Shown here: positions 19,501 through 27,346 of the stretch, in pieces
Layout of the letters: every line of letters begins with the position of its first letter
How positions within the stretch are numbered: position 1 is the stretch's first letter
Assembly: GCA_013115135.1 (NCBI GenBank)
Contig: JABANP010000619.1
Location: forward strand, 1 to 27,346
Direction of reading: 5' to 3'
Length of the DNA stretch: 27,346 bases
Source: Perkinsus olseni
Lineage: Eukaryota > Perkinsozoa > Perkinsida > Perkinsidae
Notes under the pieces: generated by a model
What the model saw: the letters and a program-made list of their open reading frames with translations, nothing else
Database searches by the model: none
Told to the model about the DNA's origin: nothing
Made by a program: the position numbers and the translations under genes

Positions 19501-19880
19501 GCATGCGTGCACTACATTCGATACAGCCTGTCGATTGTCTTCGAGTTGGAGGTACAAAGTAACCCCATGGTGCCGCAGCGCTCCTACAGACAGGAAAACA
19601 ACCGCAAAATCTCGACTCATTTTTCTCTCTTTTCACGTTGAACAGACTTACCTATTTTCAGGAGCGGAGCGATGACTTCCTTCCCACTTTTATCATACAC
19701 CAAAACCTTCCATTGTGTGCTTGCCTCCGACAACGGGTCAGCTCCTTGGCCTCCTGAGCAGCATTGAGGAATACCAAGATTGCAAGATTTAAAGCAGCTA
19801 CCACTAGCATCTCCAGTCCCGACTGATAGGTTGAGCATCCGTATCAAGGAGGCTCGCTCAGCTTCTTGAAGGTTCAACAT
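16541..19880 (-). CDS. SLY1: SLY1/SCFD1, Sec1/Munc18-family vesicle fusion protein, multi-exon
   Basis: SM proteins of the Sly1 type bind Golgi/ER syntaxins and drive ER-Golgi membrane fusion. The start is ATG at 19880 (MLNLQEAERASLIRMLNL). Exons with consistent phase are 19880-19652 (WKVLVYDKSGKEVIAPLL), 19583-19525, 19463-19377 (VPVVYFMDPTKENIDRL) and 19323 to about 19240. After an unresolved stretch containing VAKVVDRYCAFVALSP (about 19020), further exons are one ending 18747 (DRIVNGLLSMLVTIRQ), 18643-18371 with the signature RPVLILLDRDMDL and LHHTWTYQ, 18336-18241 (HDLFDLNLN), 18194-18084 (YDLDSSDTFFVEH..PFP), 18033-17978, 17926-17807 (LPQMTEMKRSLDEHTNIA), 17782-17658, 17582-17306 (DKLRAALVFVL), 17255-17179, an exon ending 16932 (TRIVSELME, YEYFDPRA), one from 16846 (FHQAIVFMVGGGNYVE), and a last exon to TAA at 16541. 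All major Sly1 blocks occur in order, including the C-terminal VGGGNY and IYGATDF. The exon near 19020-19290 needs transcript data. Confidence 0.93.
17566..17646 (+). repeat. tRNA-like sequence antisense in a SLY1 intron
   Basis: The intron 17583-17657 of SLY1 contains, on the opposite strand, an exact B box GGTTCAATTCC (17628-17638) set in GCCGCCGGTTCAATTCCTGG. CGCTGC (17566-17571) and GCAGCG (17641-17646) could close an acceptor-like stem at tRNA spacing, although the left part lies in the exon. The T stem has mismatches and no good A box is seen, so it is not a functional tRNA. Confidence 0.45.
18644..18746 (-). repeat. SLY1 intron made of a tRNA-like sequence with A and B boxes
   Basis: This intron separates the exon ending MLVTIRQ from the one starting IPIIRAPP. 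Read in the gene's direction, the donor GTAAGA is immediately followed by the A box TGGCGCAGTGG (18740-18730). The B box GGTTCGAATCC (18697-18687) follows at the normal tRNA spacing. Acceptor and T stems do not pair properly, so it is a tRNA relic or SINE head and not a working tRNA. Near the 3' end lies a small palindrome GTGATGT-T-ACATCAC (18653-18667). Confidence 0.7.
19324..19376 (-). repeat. 53-nt SLY1 intron resembling the 3' half of a tRNA
   Basis: The intron lies between the exons ending KKLYDQ and starting VYVNFTS. Its sequence includes GGGGCAAGCTGG at the donor end (A-box-like) and CCCGGGTTCGATCCTCGG near the acceptor. The latter forms a T arm (CCGGG/CTCGG with one G-T pair) with a B box close to consensus. 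Almost the whole intron is therefore tRNA-like. Confidence 0.55.
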
Positions 19881-20076
19881 AATAGTTGAATGATAAAAAG
19901 ATAAAACCCAACCAGACCGTCCATCACCAGAACACGCGTAGTGAGTCGCCCAGTCAGAAGCAGAGGAAATCAACGACAGACAGTGGTTGAACCACACTCC
20001 AGCCACTACTACCACCTCAATGTCCTATAATGTCCACCTATAGTCTGATTAAGCCTACTGGCATCGGACTTTAAAC

Positions 20077-20077
20077 C

Positions 20078-20142
<65 letters not shown>
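20077..20142. repeat. (CAA)22 microsatellite
   Basis: Twenty-two uninterrupted CAA units lie in the spacer between the SLY1 start (19880) and the end of the U-box gene (20260). It is probably part of the SLY1 5' region on the opposite strand, where it reads as TTG repeats. The rest of the spacer has no recognisable feature. Confidence 0.97.
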
Positions 20143-20259
20143 CCTCAATGACCAGCGGCGACTAATACCAATCGCTTCACACCTTCGTGCTACCAACCGC
20201 CCTGCGATCGCTCTAGACACAGGAAGACCCCGAAAAACGCGACCTAACTCGGTAAGAAA

Positions 20260-22592
20260 CTAGTGATAATCTCGTGCCAGGGACCCCTCGACCAGAGAAA
20301 CCTCCGTGACGTTGCCGGTGATGGCGATGAAGCCGTAGAGAGGCTTCGAGTGCTTCCCGGATGGTATCCGAGCTTCACGCCCCTACAACGCGGAATAGGT
20401 CGGAACAGCCGACAGCGTTGATTCACCTGAACTTTCCTCTGGCCATTCACATAAACACACAGCGTACCATCTTCTGGACAGGTAATGGCGACCTGGGGAG
20501 AATAGTCATTTTTCTCACTGACAGCAATACCGCACTCTCACCAAATCCCCAGCTTTGAGATCACCCGAGGACCATCCGCACAGACTGGCTCCCTCATCAG
20601 GGATATGCAACCAACCACTGGCATCGACCCACCTGAATTTACGATCTCCTCACCTCTCCACGTTCCCGTCCATGACGACAAGTGAACTCAGCACGACTAA
20701 GCTCTACTCCAGCGAAGCCCTCCGCGTTATTAGCCGGTGTTATGTACTTGACAATCCTTCTACCGCACACCAGAACACATAGCGACTACTGCGCCCTATA
20801 AGTTCCCTTTCGATGATCGTTACAATTCGAAGAAAACTGGAGCCACGTCGCCGAATCGGAGGAGCGTGAGTCTAGCTGGACTACGCTTAGAGGGGCGTGC
20901 GCTGGCAGGTTGACGGGGCTGGCGACTGTCCTTCTACTACCACGAGTGCTCCTCTAAATGCGTGTTCAAATTGGCGGATTTGGCTAGAGCCTTCGGATCA
21001 TCCGGTGTAACGCCAATATGGATACCTGAGCATACTAAGAGATCCCGGGTTCAAATCCTGGTAAAGGCTTCTTTCGACTAACCAAATAGTACTGGTTCGC
21101 AAGATAAAGGAGTGGAATTTCAAGCGTACTGTACTCCTATAATCGAGACATCCTTGACGAGATGCACTACCTCCCCAGCCAGTGACGGTCTTCTCAATCC
21201 GATACTCCACACTCCTGTTGTAGCCGTTAATGCTCAATGGAAAGGAACAGAATACAATCTGGCCAAGTGGCAGAAGTCACAACCACCCATCACAGGACCA
21301 CAAGATCGATCCCGCCATTCGACAACCCCCTAATCGATGCGGGTGCCCTATACGTATAACGGCAGGCGCTTCCCAAAACTCAGAGGTGAATTCAACCGTC
21401 CAAACACCCGGCGCGACCATCCGCTCCACCGGCGTTACCGATTCCAACCAGTCGTTCAAAGCCGACGTGCCACATCGTCGAGCCTTCTTCTTATAACCAT
21501 CCAATTCTATCAGATTACCCCGAGGCTCTTCAGCGAAGGAGAGGGAGCGCATATCTACAACAGATGTATCATCGACACTCGGCGCGAGAGTCGTCCCACC
21601 GCCCAACCCGACACGCCCTTGCACGCATGAGCATGCCGCCCACTTTGAGATGATTAGTATCAACATCATTTAACTCGCTTTGATTAGCATACGAAGGATG
21701 CGTCTTACACTACTAACAAATTTGAAACAACAGGTACAACTGCTTCTGTCGCCACGCAGCGATCCCTAGCGCGACTGCCCACCCGAACCACCCTTTACTA
21801 CCGTATAATGAGCTGCTACGTCGTTCAATACTCGGATACTCGCCGGAGGTACCGGGCCTACCAACAGCTGACGATAATGCCTGAACACCACCAGCAGCAA
21901 AGAACATTTCGCGCGCCACGAAATTGCTAGCATAGTACATTGTGTATGTACAATGGTGGAGCTGAGGCTGTAGTGTCTAGCAGTCGCTCCACTTCCGGGG
22001 TCTTATCCAAAAAATCATCAATCACTCCTGAGGGGCCACTGCTGCCGAGTCAAGATCTTGAAAAATCTTTACTGTGCGCAAAGATACTACTCTTTAAAGT
22101 AATATTTGGTATGAGAGTTGCGGTAGGGAGGGCCTCTCCCGTCATCGGGCTTGAGTACCTCAGGCCCGCCGCCTCCTGGTTGCGGAACCAAGCCTCGATG
22201 GCCGACCTCTCATATGAATGCCCATCCACTGTACCTGCCATCGACCATGTCGAGTTCACCATGCAGAAGGGTGAACCATCGGACCGCGATCTGCTGCACG
22301 CGCGCGCGTGACTCACGTTATGCTGACCACAGAAGGAGGGGTTTTCAGAACCAATCTTCTCAAAACCCGGGCCCCTCCTCCCCGGGGAATTCCGGTTTCG
22401 TAGTTTCGAGCGGTCCATTCTCGAGATGTGATATCAATCCTACTGCGTCGAAGCGGCTAGGAGATAACAGTGTGGGCCCGGAAACGCTGCCCAGGAACGC
22501 TTACAGACAGGATCTCTCATGATGAGCTGACTGATAGGGCAGAGCATTCCATCCAGCAAAAGGTCATCGACATCACCGACAGGAGGGCTCAT
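20260..22592 (-). CDS. U-box E3 ubiquitin ligase with C-terminal SPRY/NHR-like region, multi-exon
   Basis: The start is ATG at 22592 (MSPPVGDVDDLLLDGMLCP). The U-box is split by an intron (22235-22504). Exon 1 ends LCPISQLIMRDPVC, and exon 2 (from 22234) continues TVDGHSYERSAIEAWF, then SPMTG..LPTATLIPN..LK, the complete U-box pattern that recruits an E2 enzyme. The next exon, from 22027 (VIDDFLDKTPEVERLL), fits the helix after the U-box. The middle region (21940-21240) includes a Trp-rich hydrophobic stretch (GWFGWAVALGIAAW) and APGVWTVEFTSEF. The C-terminal exons encode GWLHIPDEGASLCGW, then AITCPEDGTLCVYVNGQRK, then EARIPSGKHSKPLYGF and TGNVTEVSLV, stop TAG 20260-20262. The pattern VNG...PLYGFI.I.G...EVSLV suggests a beta-sandwich of the SPRY or Neuralized type, possibly the substrate-binding part. 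Exon borders in 20560-21240 and 21660-21760 are unresolved. Confidence 0.82.
20986..21071 (+). repeat. tRNA-like sequence antisense within the U-box gene
   Basis: The segment carries an exact B box GGTTCAAATCC (21048-21058) in a well-paired T arm (CCGGG/CCTGG with one G-T pair). Its ends pair over most of an acceptor stem (GCCTT near 20987 with AAGGC near 21066-21070). The D and anticodon arms are poor, so it is a tRNA-derived relic. It falls between recognisable U-box-gene exons, probably in an intron, on the opposite strand. Confidence 0.55.
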
Positions 22593-22754
22593 TCTCTGCG
22601 CTCGTTAATAAAATAGAACTGAGTCAGTTCAACTGACCGTGCACAGAGAATCCTCAGATACACTTAAATTGAGTCACAACCACAACACAACGTCCTGAAT
22701 TACTAAACTGAGTGATTATCTCATCACCATCATACTACTTTCCATGCAGCATCA

Positions 22755-24590
22755 TCACCGTCCCGGGCGATACCCCTCCACCACGGAGCCCCAAGTCAAG
22801 GCAACGAACTGGGCACCATAGAGAATGCCCATTTCCTCTAAGGCCCTCCGGAGCGTCCCCATGTCTTCCGCAGCACCTCCCGAGCTAGGATCGGCATCCA
22901 TGCCACCGCAATCCACCAGCACGAACCTGTACTTCGCCACCGAGCTCTCTGAACCCTCGGACGGCACCTGCGCTCTGAGCTACACGGGGAGACTAGAAAC
23001 AACAACAATAGAGATTAGCAGTGAATATTTCTCGCCAGATTCGAGTTGAAATATCCTCACGTTATTGCAGAAAACACTTCTTGCGTACTCAAGCTCTCGC
23101 CATGCGCGCATCGATTCACTATCGATAAATTCTTGTAGCTTCTATTATTGCCAGCACTCCCGTCCCCCGTCACTGCGTTAGAGAGATGTACTACCTCAGA
23201 AGTCGTTCCGACGAGTACGTTGGTCGGGTTCATGTCTCCGTGGTTGAGTTGTGGGTAGTCGCGGTGGAAGGCGGCCAGAAAGCTTCCGAAGGATCGACAT
23301 AACTCTGCAATGTTAGTCGGAGCAGCGCTGTTGAACCACCACTTCATAAGGAGATCCGATAGAGGAACCGTGCACTGGGACTCGAACCTGCGCGGGAAAA
23401 CCGCACTGAGGTTGCCGTAGACAACTACGACGACTAGATCAACCCCTAATGATAATTTCAACCGTGGCTGTCACGGCCAAAATCTCAGCTGCACCACAGT
23501 ACAAGGCCTCCACTACTCGGCCAACCCCAAGTCACACGGCGCAGAAGACAGTACACGACCAAACAGAGGTGGCAAAGACGACTAGGTGATTGTCATTCGT
23601 CACGAAGTAAGACGAGTCAGTCCTCGATCGGGGTACCGGCTATCCCAATTGAACCTCCCGCCATGCTAGTACCTCGATATGTGGATGTGATAGAGCACAT
23701 TTGGCTCCTGTCGTAGTGCAGCGTCTCCCTCATCGCACTCCTCCGCGTCTTCGTAGTGAACAACGTCAATGATGCAGAACGGCACCGAGCAACGAGGATC
23801 TCGGAGTAAATTAGGAAACACTTCCGTTGTGGCTGCAATGGTCTCAACTTCATAGTCCGGTGACCGAACCAGCTGAAAGAGGAATCTTTTCTCCACAAAA
23901 CTGCCCCACTCGAGACCGACCTTCACTAGCATTTCCATCTCTGCATCATCGCCGTTTAAGTACATTGATAAAGTATAGACACCGAGACAGTTCCTAGCAG
24001 TACTACTACTCACCGTCCCTATCGACGAATCGGTCGAAGATTGATAATCAACTTTACGGTCGCTACAAACTACCAATGGGGCAATTCGCCCCGACCTTGC
24101 GAGGGATGGACCTGCGTACAATAATAGAGCGAAAAGGGCACTGGTAGTACTACTCCCGGCGAAGCTCCCCAGTACGGCCTTCTCGATCTCTTCACTGTGG
24201 GCTATTGGATCGAATATGTTGCCAGATTGTGCACCCTTGTTCCAAATTATAATGGGACGATGTATTCTGACACCTCTAGCTCCACCATCATCAATTGTCG
24301 AGCCTGGCTGTTCCGTTTGGCCGGGATCAGATGGAGGAGCTGTCAGTGCGGAGGACGCCACTTTGTATAGAATGATAAATTAAACTAACTGGTAACTCAC
24401 TGAGTCCGAGTCAGTGGCTCGTGCAGAACCGTCGCACAATACTCTAACTCGACAACGGTACAGAGTCAAAGGCAATGGATTAGGCATGTGAAGATCATGG
24501 AGAGCAATCATAAAGCTTCCGATGGCTGTGCCGGCGACCCAGTCAGGAAACCCAGTAAACGTAAACAACAAGCCCGCCCTAAACAAATGT
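22755..24590 (-). CDS. Kinase-like-fold protein (HGD....N / DCG motifs), at least four exons
   Basis: The last three exons join in phase: 24360-23673, 23387-23195 and 22967-22755, with introns of 285 and 227 nt. Exon 3 encodes FGSFLAAFHRDYP followed by LNHGDMNPTNVLV, the HxDxxxxN catalytic-loop pattern of aminoglycoside-phosphotransferase/choline-kinase-like and protein kinases. Exon 4 encodes FVLVDCGGMD, matching the metal-binding DxG motif that follows, then a helical tail with RALEEMGILYG, stop TGA 22755-22757. The upstream exon (VGLEWGSFVEKRFLFQLV, VPFCIIDVVHYED) could be the N-lobe, but I cannot point to the ATP-binding lysine with certainty. A further exon, 24590-24401 (LLFTFTGFPDWVAG), precedes a 40-nt GT-AG gap, but its phase does not match, so the 5' end is unresolved. 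Substrate unknown; a pseudokinase cannot be excluded. Confidence 0.55.
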
Positions 24591-24926
24591 GCATCCGGTG
24601 TTCATTCGATAGCGATTCACTCGCAATGGGCCCTCCATCCGGGGATCTCAAGCGACGGAGTTGATCCGTATCCTTAGGTGTGAGACAAAGAGCTTCGGAG
24701 TCATTTCAACCGCACGGCATCAGCCCTGACCTGGAAATATCAGTGCTCGAAAGTGGGCGCGCGCTGAAGTCCCCGCGACCGCCGCCACTTGCGCGACCGG
24801 AACCGCATGATAAGTACTTGCGCAGAGCCCCTTCTCTCCGCTTATCTGACCTGGTCGTACTTGGTGCCCTAGGGATACACAGTAGACTTTCACTCCACTT
24901 TCAGAGTTAACGTAACCCTGGTGTTA
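24591..24926. other. Divergent promoter region between the kinase-like gene and the small secreted gene
   Basis: About 24750-24800 (GCGCGCTGAAGTCCCCGCGACC...TGCGCGACCG) is similar to 25635-25675 upstream of the second tandem copy. It is therefore a duplicated 5' flank and may carry shared regulatory sites. The plus-strand open frame at 24680-24910 is not supported by the second copy. Confidence 0.4.
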
Positions 24927-25380
24927 ATGACCATCATCATGGCTCTCGTTCGTCTGGCTACTATCGTGGCCAGCATGGCCCTGGGAGGCCCTTCCCCTCC
25001 GCCCACTCCCGTTCCATCTGCCCCGACCGACGACTCCAAGAACCTGAGAAGCTGGTGGCCAGTGATGGAGGGAATGATCGAGCATCAGCTGGCGGTCGAG
25101 GGTGCCGCCGGGAGAGACCCGGTACTCTTCCCGAACGGCACCTCTACTACGACCATCGAGGTGAGCGCTACCATGGCGCCCACTTCTGGTCCTGAAGACA
25201 AGCTGGCCTTCAGCGGACTTGGTGGGGAGAGTGAAGGGTGAGATAACAGTGGGGCAATCGTTAGCGATATACATTATTTTTGTCAGGACTTCCTCGGGGA
25301 GCTGGCAAGCATCGCGCATTGGCTGGAAGGAGATCGTCTTGCTGGGGCTGGCGACGTTGGGGGCGGAGCTTCTGTGCTAA
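24927..25380 (+). CDS. Small secreted Ser/Thr-rich protein with hydrophobic C-tail, copy 1 (two exons)
   Basis: Exon 1 (24927-25237) and exon 2 (25287-25380) are joined over a 49-nt GT-AG intron with matching phase, giving about 134 residues. The N-terminus (MTIIMALVRLATIVASMALG) is a signal peptide, followed by a Pro-rich segment (GPSPPPTPVPSAP). The central part has WWPVMEGMIEHQLAVEGAAG and a Ser/Thr-rich stretch with a possible N-glycosylation site (NGTS). Exon 2 ends in EIVLLGLATLGAELLC, a hydrophobic tail that could be a GPI-attachment signal or membrane anchor. The tandem copy at 25803 conserves the signal peptide, the W.V.EG.I..QLA.E.AAG.DP block and the hydrophobic tail, which supports it as a real gene. 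Surface location is inferred. No family was recognised. Confidence 0.65.
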
Positions 25381-25802
25381 GCACGAGCCTCCAAATAATT
25401 GAACTTGTATCATGATATTCTTATTTGCACGATGGTGTATATATTGAAATACGTATCAAACACAACGGCTCCAGTTGCGTTCCCAGAGCTCTCAAGGGAC
25501 ATGAATCACGAGTCATGACACTTCGCTCACTTCGCTCGAGAAGTTAGCGCGGGCAGGACTCTGACAAGGAATCGGCTCTCACTCCAAAGAAGAGCCAATG
25601 GAGCTTCTTGGAAATGAAGAGCGCTCGGTCGAGGGCGGGCGCCATCACATCTCCGCGACAGCCTCACTGCGCGACCGCAACTACTTAGCATTGCACTAGC
25701 AGATTGGTGTTGCTAAGTTAGCAACACCAATCTGCGCAGGGGTCAGAGATAAATCTTCATGAGCGTCCTACTACCATCAACTCATGCAATGTTTCCAGAG
25801 TT
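25381..25802. other. Spacer between the tandem small secreted genes
   Basis: It contains the 3' flank of copy 1, the duplicated 5' flank (about 25635-25675) and the long palindrome at 25699-25735. I see no gene in it. Confidence 0.5.
25699..25735. repeat. Perfect palindrome, 18-bp arms around one base
   Basis: GCAGATTGGTGTTGCTAA (25699-25716) and its exact reverse complement (25718-25735) flank the single base G at 25717. The matching position upstream of copy 1 (about 24818, where ACTTGCGCAG corresponds to the sequence around CTGCGCAG) lacks the palindrome. This suggests it was inserted after the gene duplicated. Confidence 0.95.
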
Positions 25803-26277
25803 ATGATATCACTCGTAACAATGATCGGTACTCTGCTCTCGGTTTGCGTTATCGTCATCGTCACTTTCGGAGACGCCTCACCTCCTACCACCTACTACCA
25901 CCCCTGCCTGGCCTGTTCGCGACCTGGACGCGTCGAACGGACCTACGCGGTGGCCAGTGGAGGGGCTGATTGGCGAGCAACTGGCGGCTGAAGATGCTGC
26001 CGGGGAAGACCCTTTGCTTTCCCCTGGCAGCGCTACGGCTACGATCACTCAAACCAGCGCGACCTCCGCGCCTACCAACGGTGCTGAGAATGGGTCGACC
26101 GTCGACCGCCAGTGGGATACGAGGGGAGAGTGGGAGATGAGAGCCCCCGTAGCGCGCTCATTCGCGACACATTTCATTCTTACCAGGTCTCCCTCGAGTT
26201 GCTGGCAACCAGCCGGAGGTCGTAGAGGCAAGGTGTGGCTGGCCTTAGCCACTGTGGAGGCTGCGCTGCTCGTTTGA
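25803..26277 (+). pseudogene. Small secreted protein, copy 2, probably decayed
   Basis: The signal peptide (MISLVTMIGTLLSVCVIVIV, ATG 25803) and a following SPPTT segment are in one frame. The conserved block RWPVEGLIGEQLAAEDAAG and everything after it lie in another frame, so a one-base shift falls between about 25885 and 25940. The intron donor of copy 1 (GTGAGATA) corresponds here to ATGAGAGC, so the GT is lost. The frame reads straight through the former intron to a hydrophobic tail (LALATVEAALLV, stop TGA 26275-26277). An alternative is a functional gene with a new 44-nt intron (GTTCGCG...GCCAG, 25916-25959), which would also restore the frame. The Ser/Thr-rich part (SATATITQTSATSAPT) is conserved in character. 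Confidence 0.55.
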
Positions 26278-27061
26278 GCAGCCCCTTGCTTACCTATTAC
26301 TATTTGCATGAGGATGTATAGATGACTGATAATTGAATACTTTAGTTATTTTTTGGAAAAATCTACTCATTGTGTTGGCATAGTCCGCACACACAAGCGT
26401 GATCCTAATCACTTGGAACCACAGCTAGAGGTTTCCCCCACAAGAAATCGTTCCGCATTTCTCTCTGAAGGCCAGCCGGCGCAGTTTGGGCATCCGCAGA
26501 TTCCCGTGATGGTTTTCTGTATTCTCTTGTGGAGAGGATAGGCGAGGTGAATGACTTTCGCGGGAGTGCTGCTTAGGCGGATCAGGTTGTGGCCGAACGT
26601 GGTGCTCTGTCCATCTGGATTTGAGGCATAGCCTTCCTGGAGTGATCGGGCTTGTATTCATGTTGGTAGGGTTTGCACGAGGGTGCCTACTGTGACTGGA
26701 AAGTCTGGGTAATGGTATAGTGGCCCTATACTAGTGCGTTGTAGTGTGTAGCGGCTGTCGCAGTGGCTACGTGATAGTCCGGGATTTGGCCTGCGAGATG
26801 AGACGTGTCTGTTGAGCATGGTGTTCGACGCCGAGTCGAGTCGATTAGACTTCATGAGTTCTATTTGGCTGATCGGCTTGTGACCTCGTGGCAGTCTTTA
26901 ACAGCGAGCGAGCGTTCACTGGTGTCGGAGTAGCGAGTCGGAGAGGTTTCTCCCTTTTGTACGACGCTAGCGTTTCTACGAGGTGGGGGGACCCGGAGTG
27001 GCTCGGGGTTTTGGAGTTTCATGGTCTTGACGTAATCTCCTTACCCTAGCTACTCCCGGGT
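26278..27061. other. Non-coding region at the right end
   Basis: No gene was recognised. Minus-strand frames at 26425-26661 and 26658-26855 have no motif. It includes the left arm of an inverted repeat (26446-26463) whose partner is the end of the window. Confidence 0.4.
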
Positions 27062-27346
27062 CTGCATTCGCGAATCCGGTCTCGAGGAGGTGTCGGACAC
27101 CTAGTGTCCCCTCTCTCGGGTTCTGGTTTCGCGTATGCCTCTCCCAACCTCAGCGTCTATGGGTTTCCATCGTAGGGAAACACGAGGAAGGCAGGCAGTC
27201 AGAAAACCTGCCACCCTGCATTCGCGAATCCGGTCTCGAGGAGGTGTCGGACACCTAGTGTCCCCTCTCTCGGGTTCTGGTTTCGCGTATGCCTCTCCCA
27301 ACCTCAGCGTCTATGGGTTTCCATCGTAGAGAAATGCGGAACGATT
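26446..27346. repeat. 18-bp inverted repeat ending on the last base of the window
   Basis: AATCGTTCCGCATTTCTC (26446-26463) is the exact reverse complement of the last 18 bases (27329-27346). The pair may extend beyond the window. It could be the terminal repeats of a roughly 900-bp element, or an assembly break caused by an inverted repeat. Confidence 0.6.
27062..27332. repeat. Direct repeat, 154-bp period, about 117 bp nearly identical
   Basis: The segment beginning CTGCATTCGCGAATCCGGTC at 27062 recurs at 27216. Both copies run to CCATCGTAG (27174 and 27328), and then diverge. Each copy contains a palindrome AGGTGTC-G-GACACCT and an overlapping GGACACCTAGTGTCC. The array probably continues past the contig end and may have stopped assembly. 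Confidence 0.9.

Noticed and set aside
22297..22310. Alternating CACGCGCGCGCGTG (possible Z-DNA) in the U-box intron
   Set aside because: It is a short dinucleotide run with no link to a splice signal or gene start, so it is not worth a separate finding.
23340..23400. Possible tRNA on the minus strand with B box GGTTCGAGTCC
   Set aside because: T-stem pairing fails, and the B box overlaps a splice acceptor and the first codons of a kinase-like exon that joins in phase. It is kept only as a data point for B-box enrichment.

Overview
The window looks like one contig from a compact, intron-rich nuclear genome of a unicellular eukaryote. Genes have many short introns, there are no bacterial-style operons, and a eukaryotic tRNA-Ser is present. 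A pepsin-type aspartic protease plus a duplicated family of small secreted proteins suggests an alveolate protist of the Perkinsus kind. That assignment is inference; no rRNA or spliced-leader gene is present to prove it.

Layout. 1-1025: a non-autonomous, hAT-like DNA transposon whose left terminal repeat is the first base of the window. It abuts the middle of a pepsin-like aspartic protease (about 1027-1701), so the protease's N-terminal lobe lies off the left edge or is lost. 1702-5980: mostly non-coding, with palindromes, including a perfect one with 27-bp arms, and at most one doubtful gene. 5984-6778: an intact gene for a secreted protein (paralog A). 7484-11095: a gene of about 17 exons for an MLO-like seven-transmembrane protein; a tRNA-Ser(GCU) gene sits antisense inside one of its introns. 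11405-14550: non-coding, with a 22-bp tandem repeat, hairpins and dispersed repeats. 14582-15386: paralog B of the secreted protein, broken by three frameshifts, followed by a second copy of a dispersed repeat.

16541-24590 holds three multi-exon genes in tandem on the minus strand, in genomic order: SLY1/SCFD1 (Sec1/Munc18 family, ER-Golgi fusion), a U-box E3 ubiquitin ligase with a C-terminal jelly-roll (SPRY/NHR-like) region, and a kinase-like-fold protein with HGD....N and DCG motifs. 24927-25380 and 25803-26277 are tandem plus-strand copies of a small secreted, Ser/Thr-rich protein with a hydrophobic tail; the second copy is decayed. 26300-27346 has no recognisable gene but carries a 154-bp-period tandem repeat and an inverted repeat that ends on the last base.

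Most notable observations: (1) tRNA-like sequences with consensus Pol III B boxes are strongly enriched and lie inside or at the edges of introns, suggesting tRNA/SINE-derived introns; (2) there are many perfect palindromes with exactly one central base; (3) several introns appear extremely short (15-28 nt). Exon borders were derived by hand from GT/AG sites, reading-frame continuity and family conservation; no tools were run.
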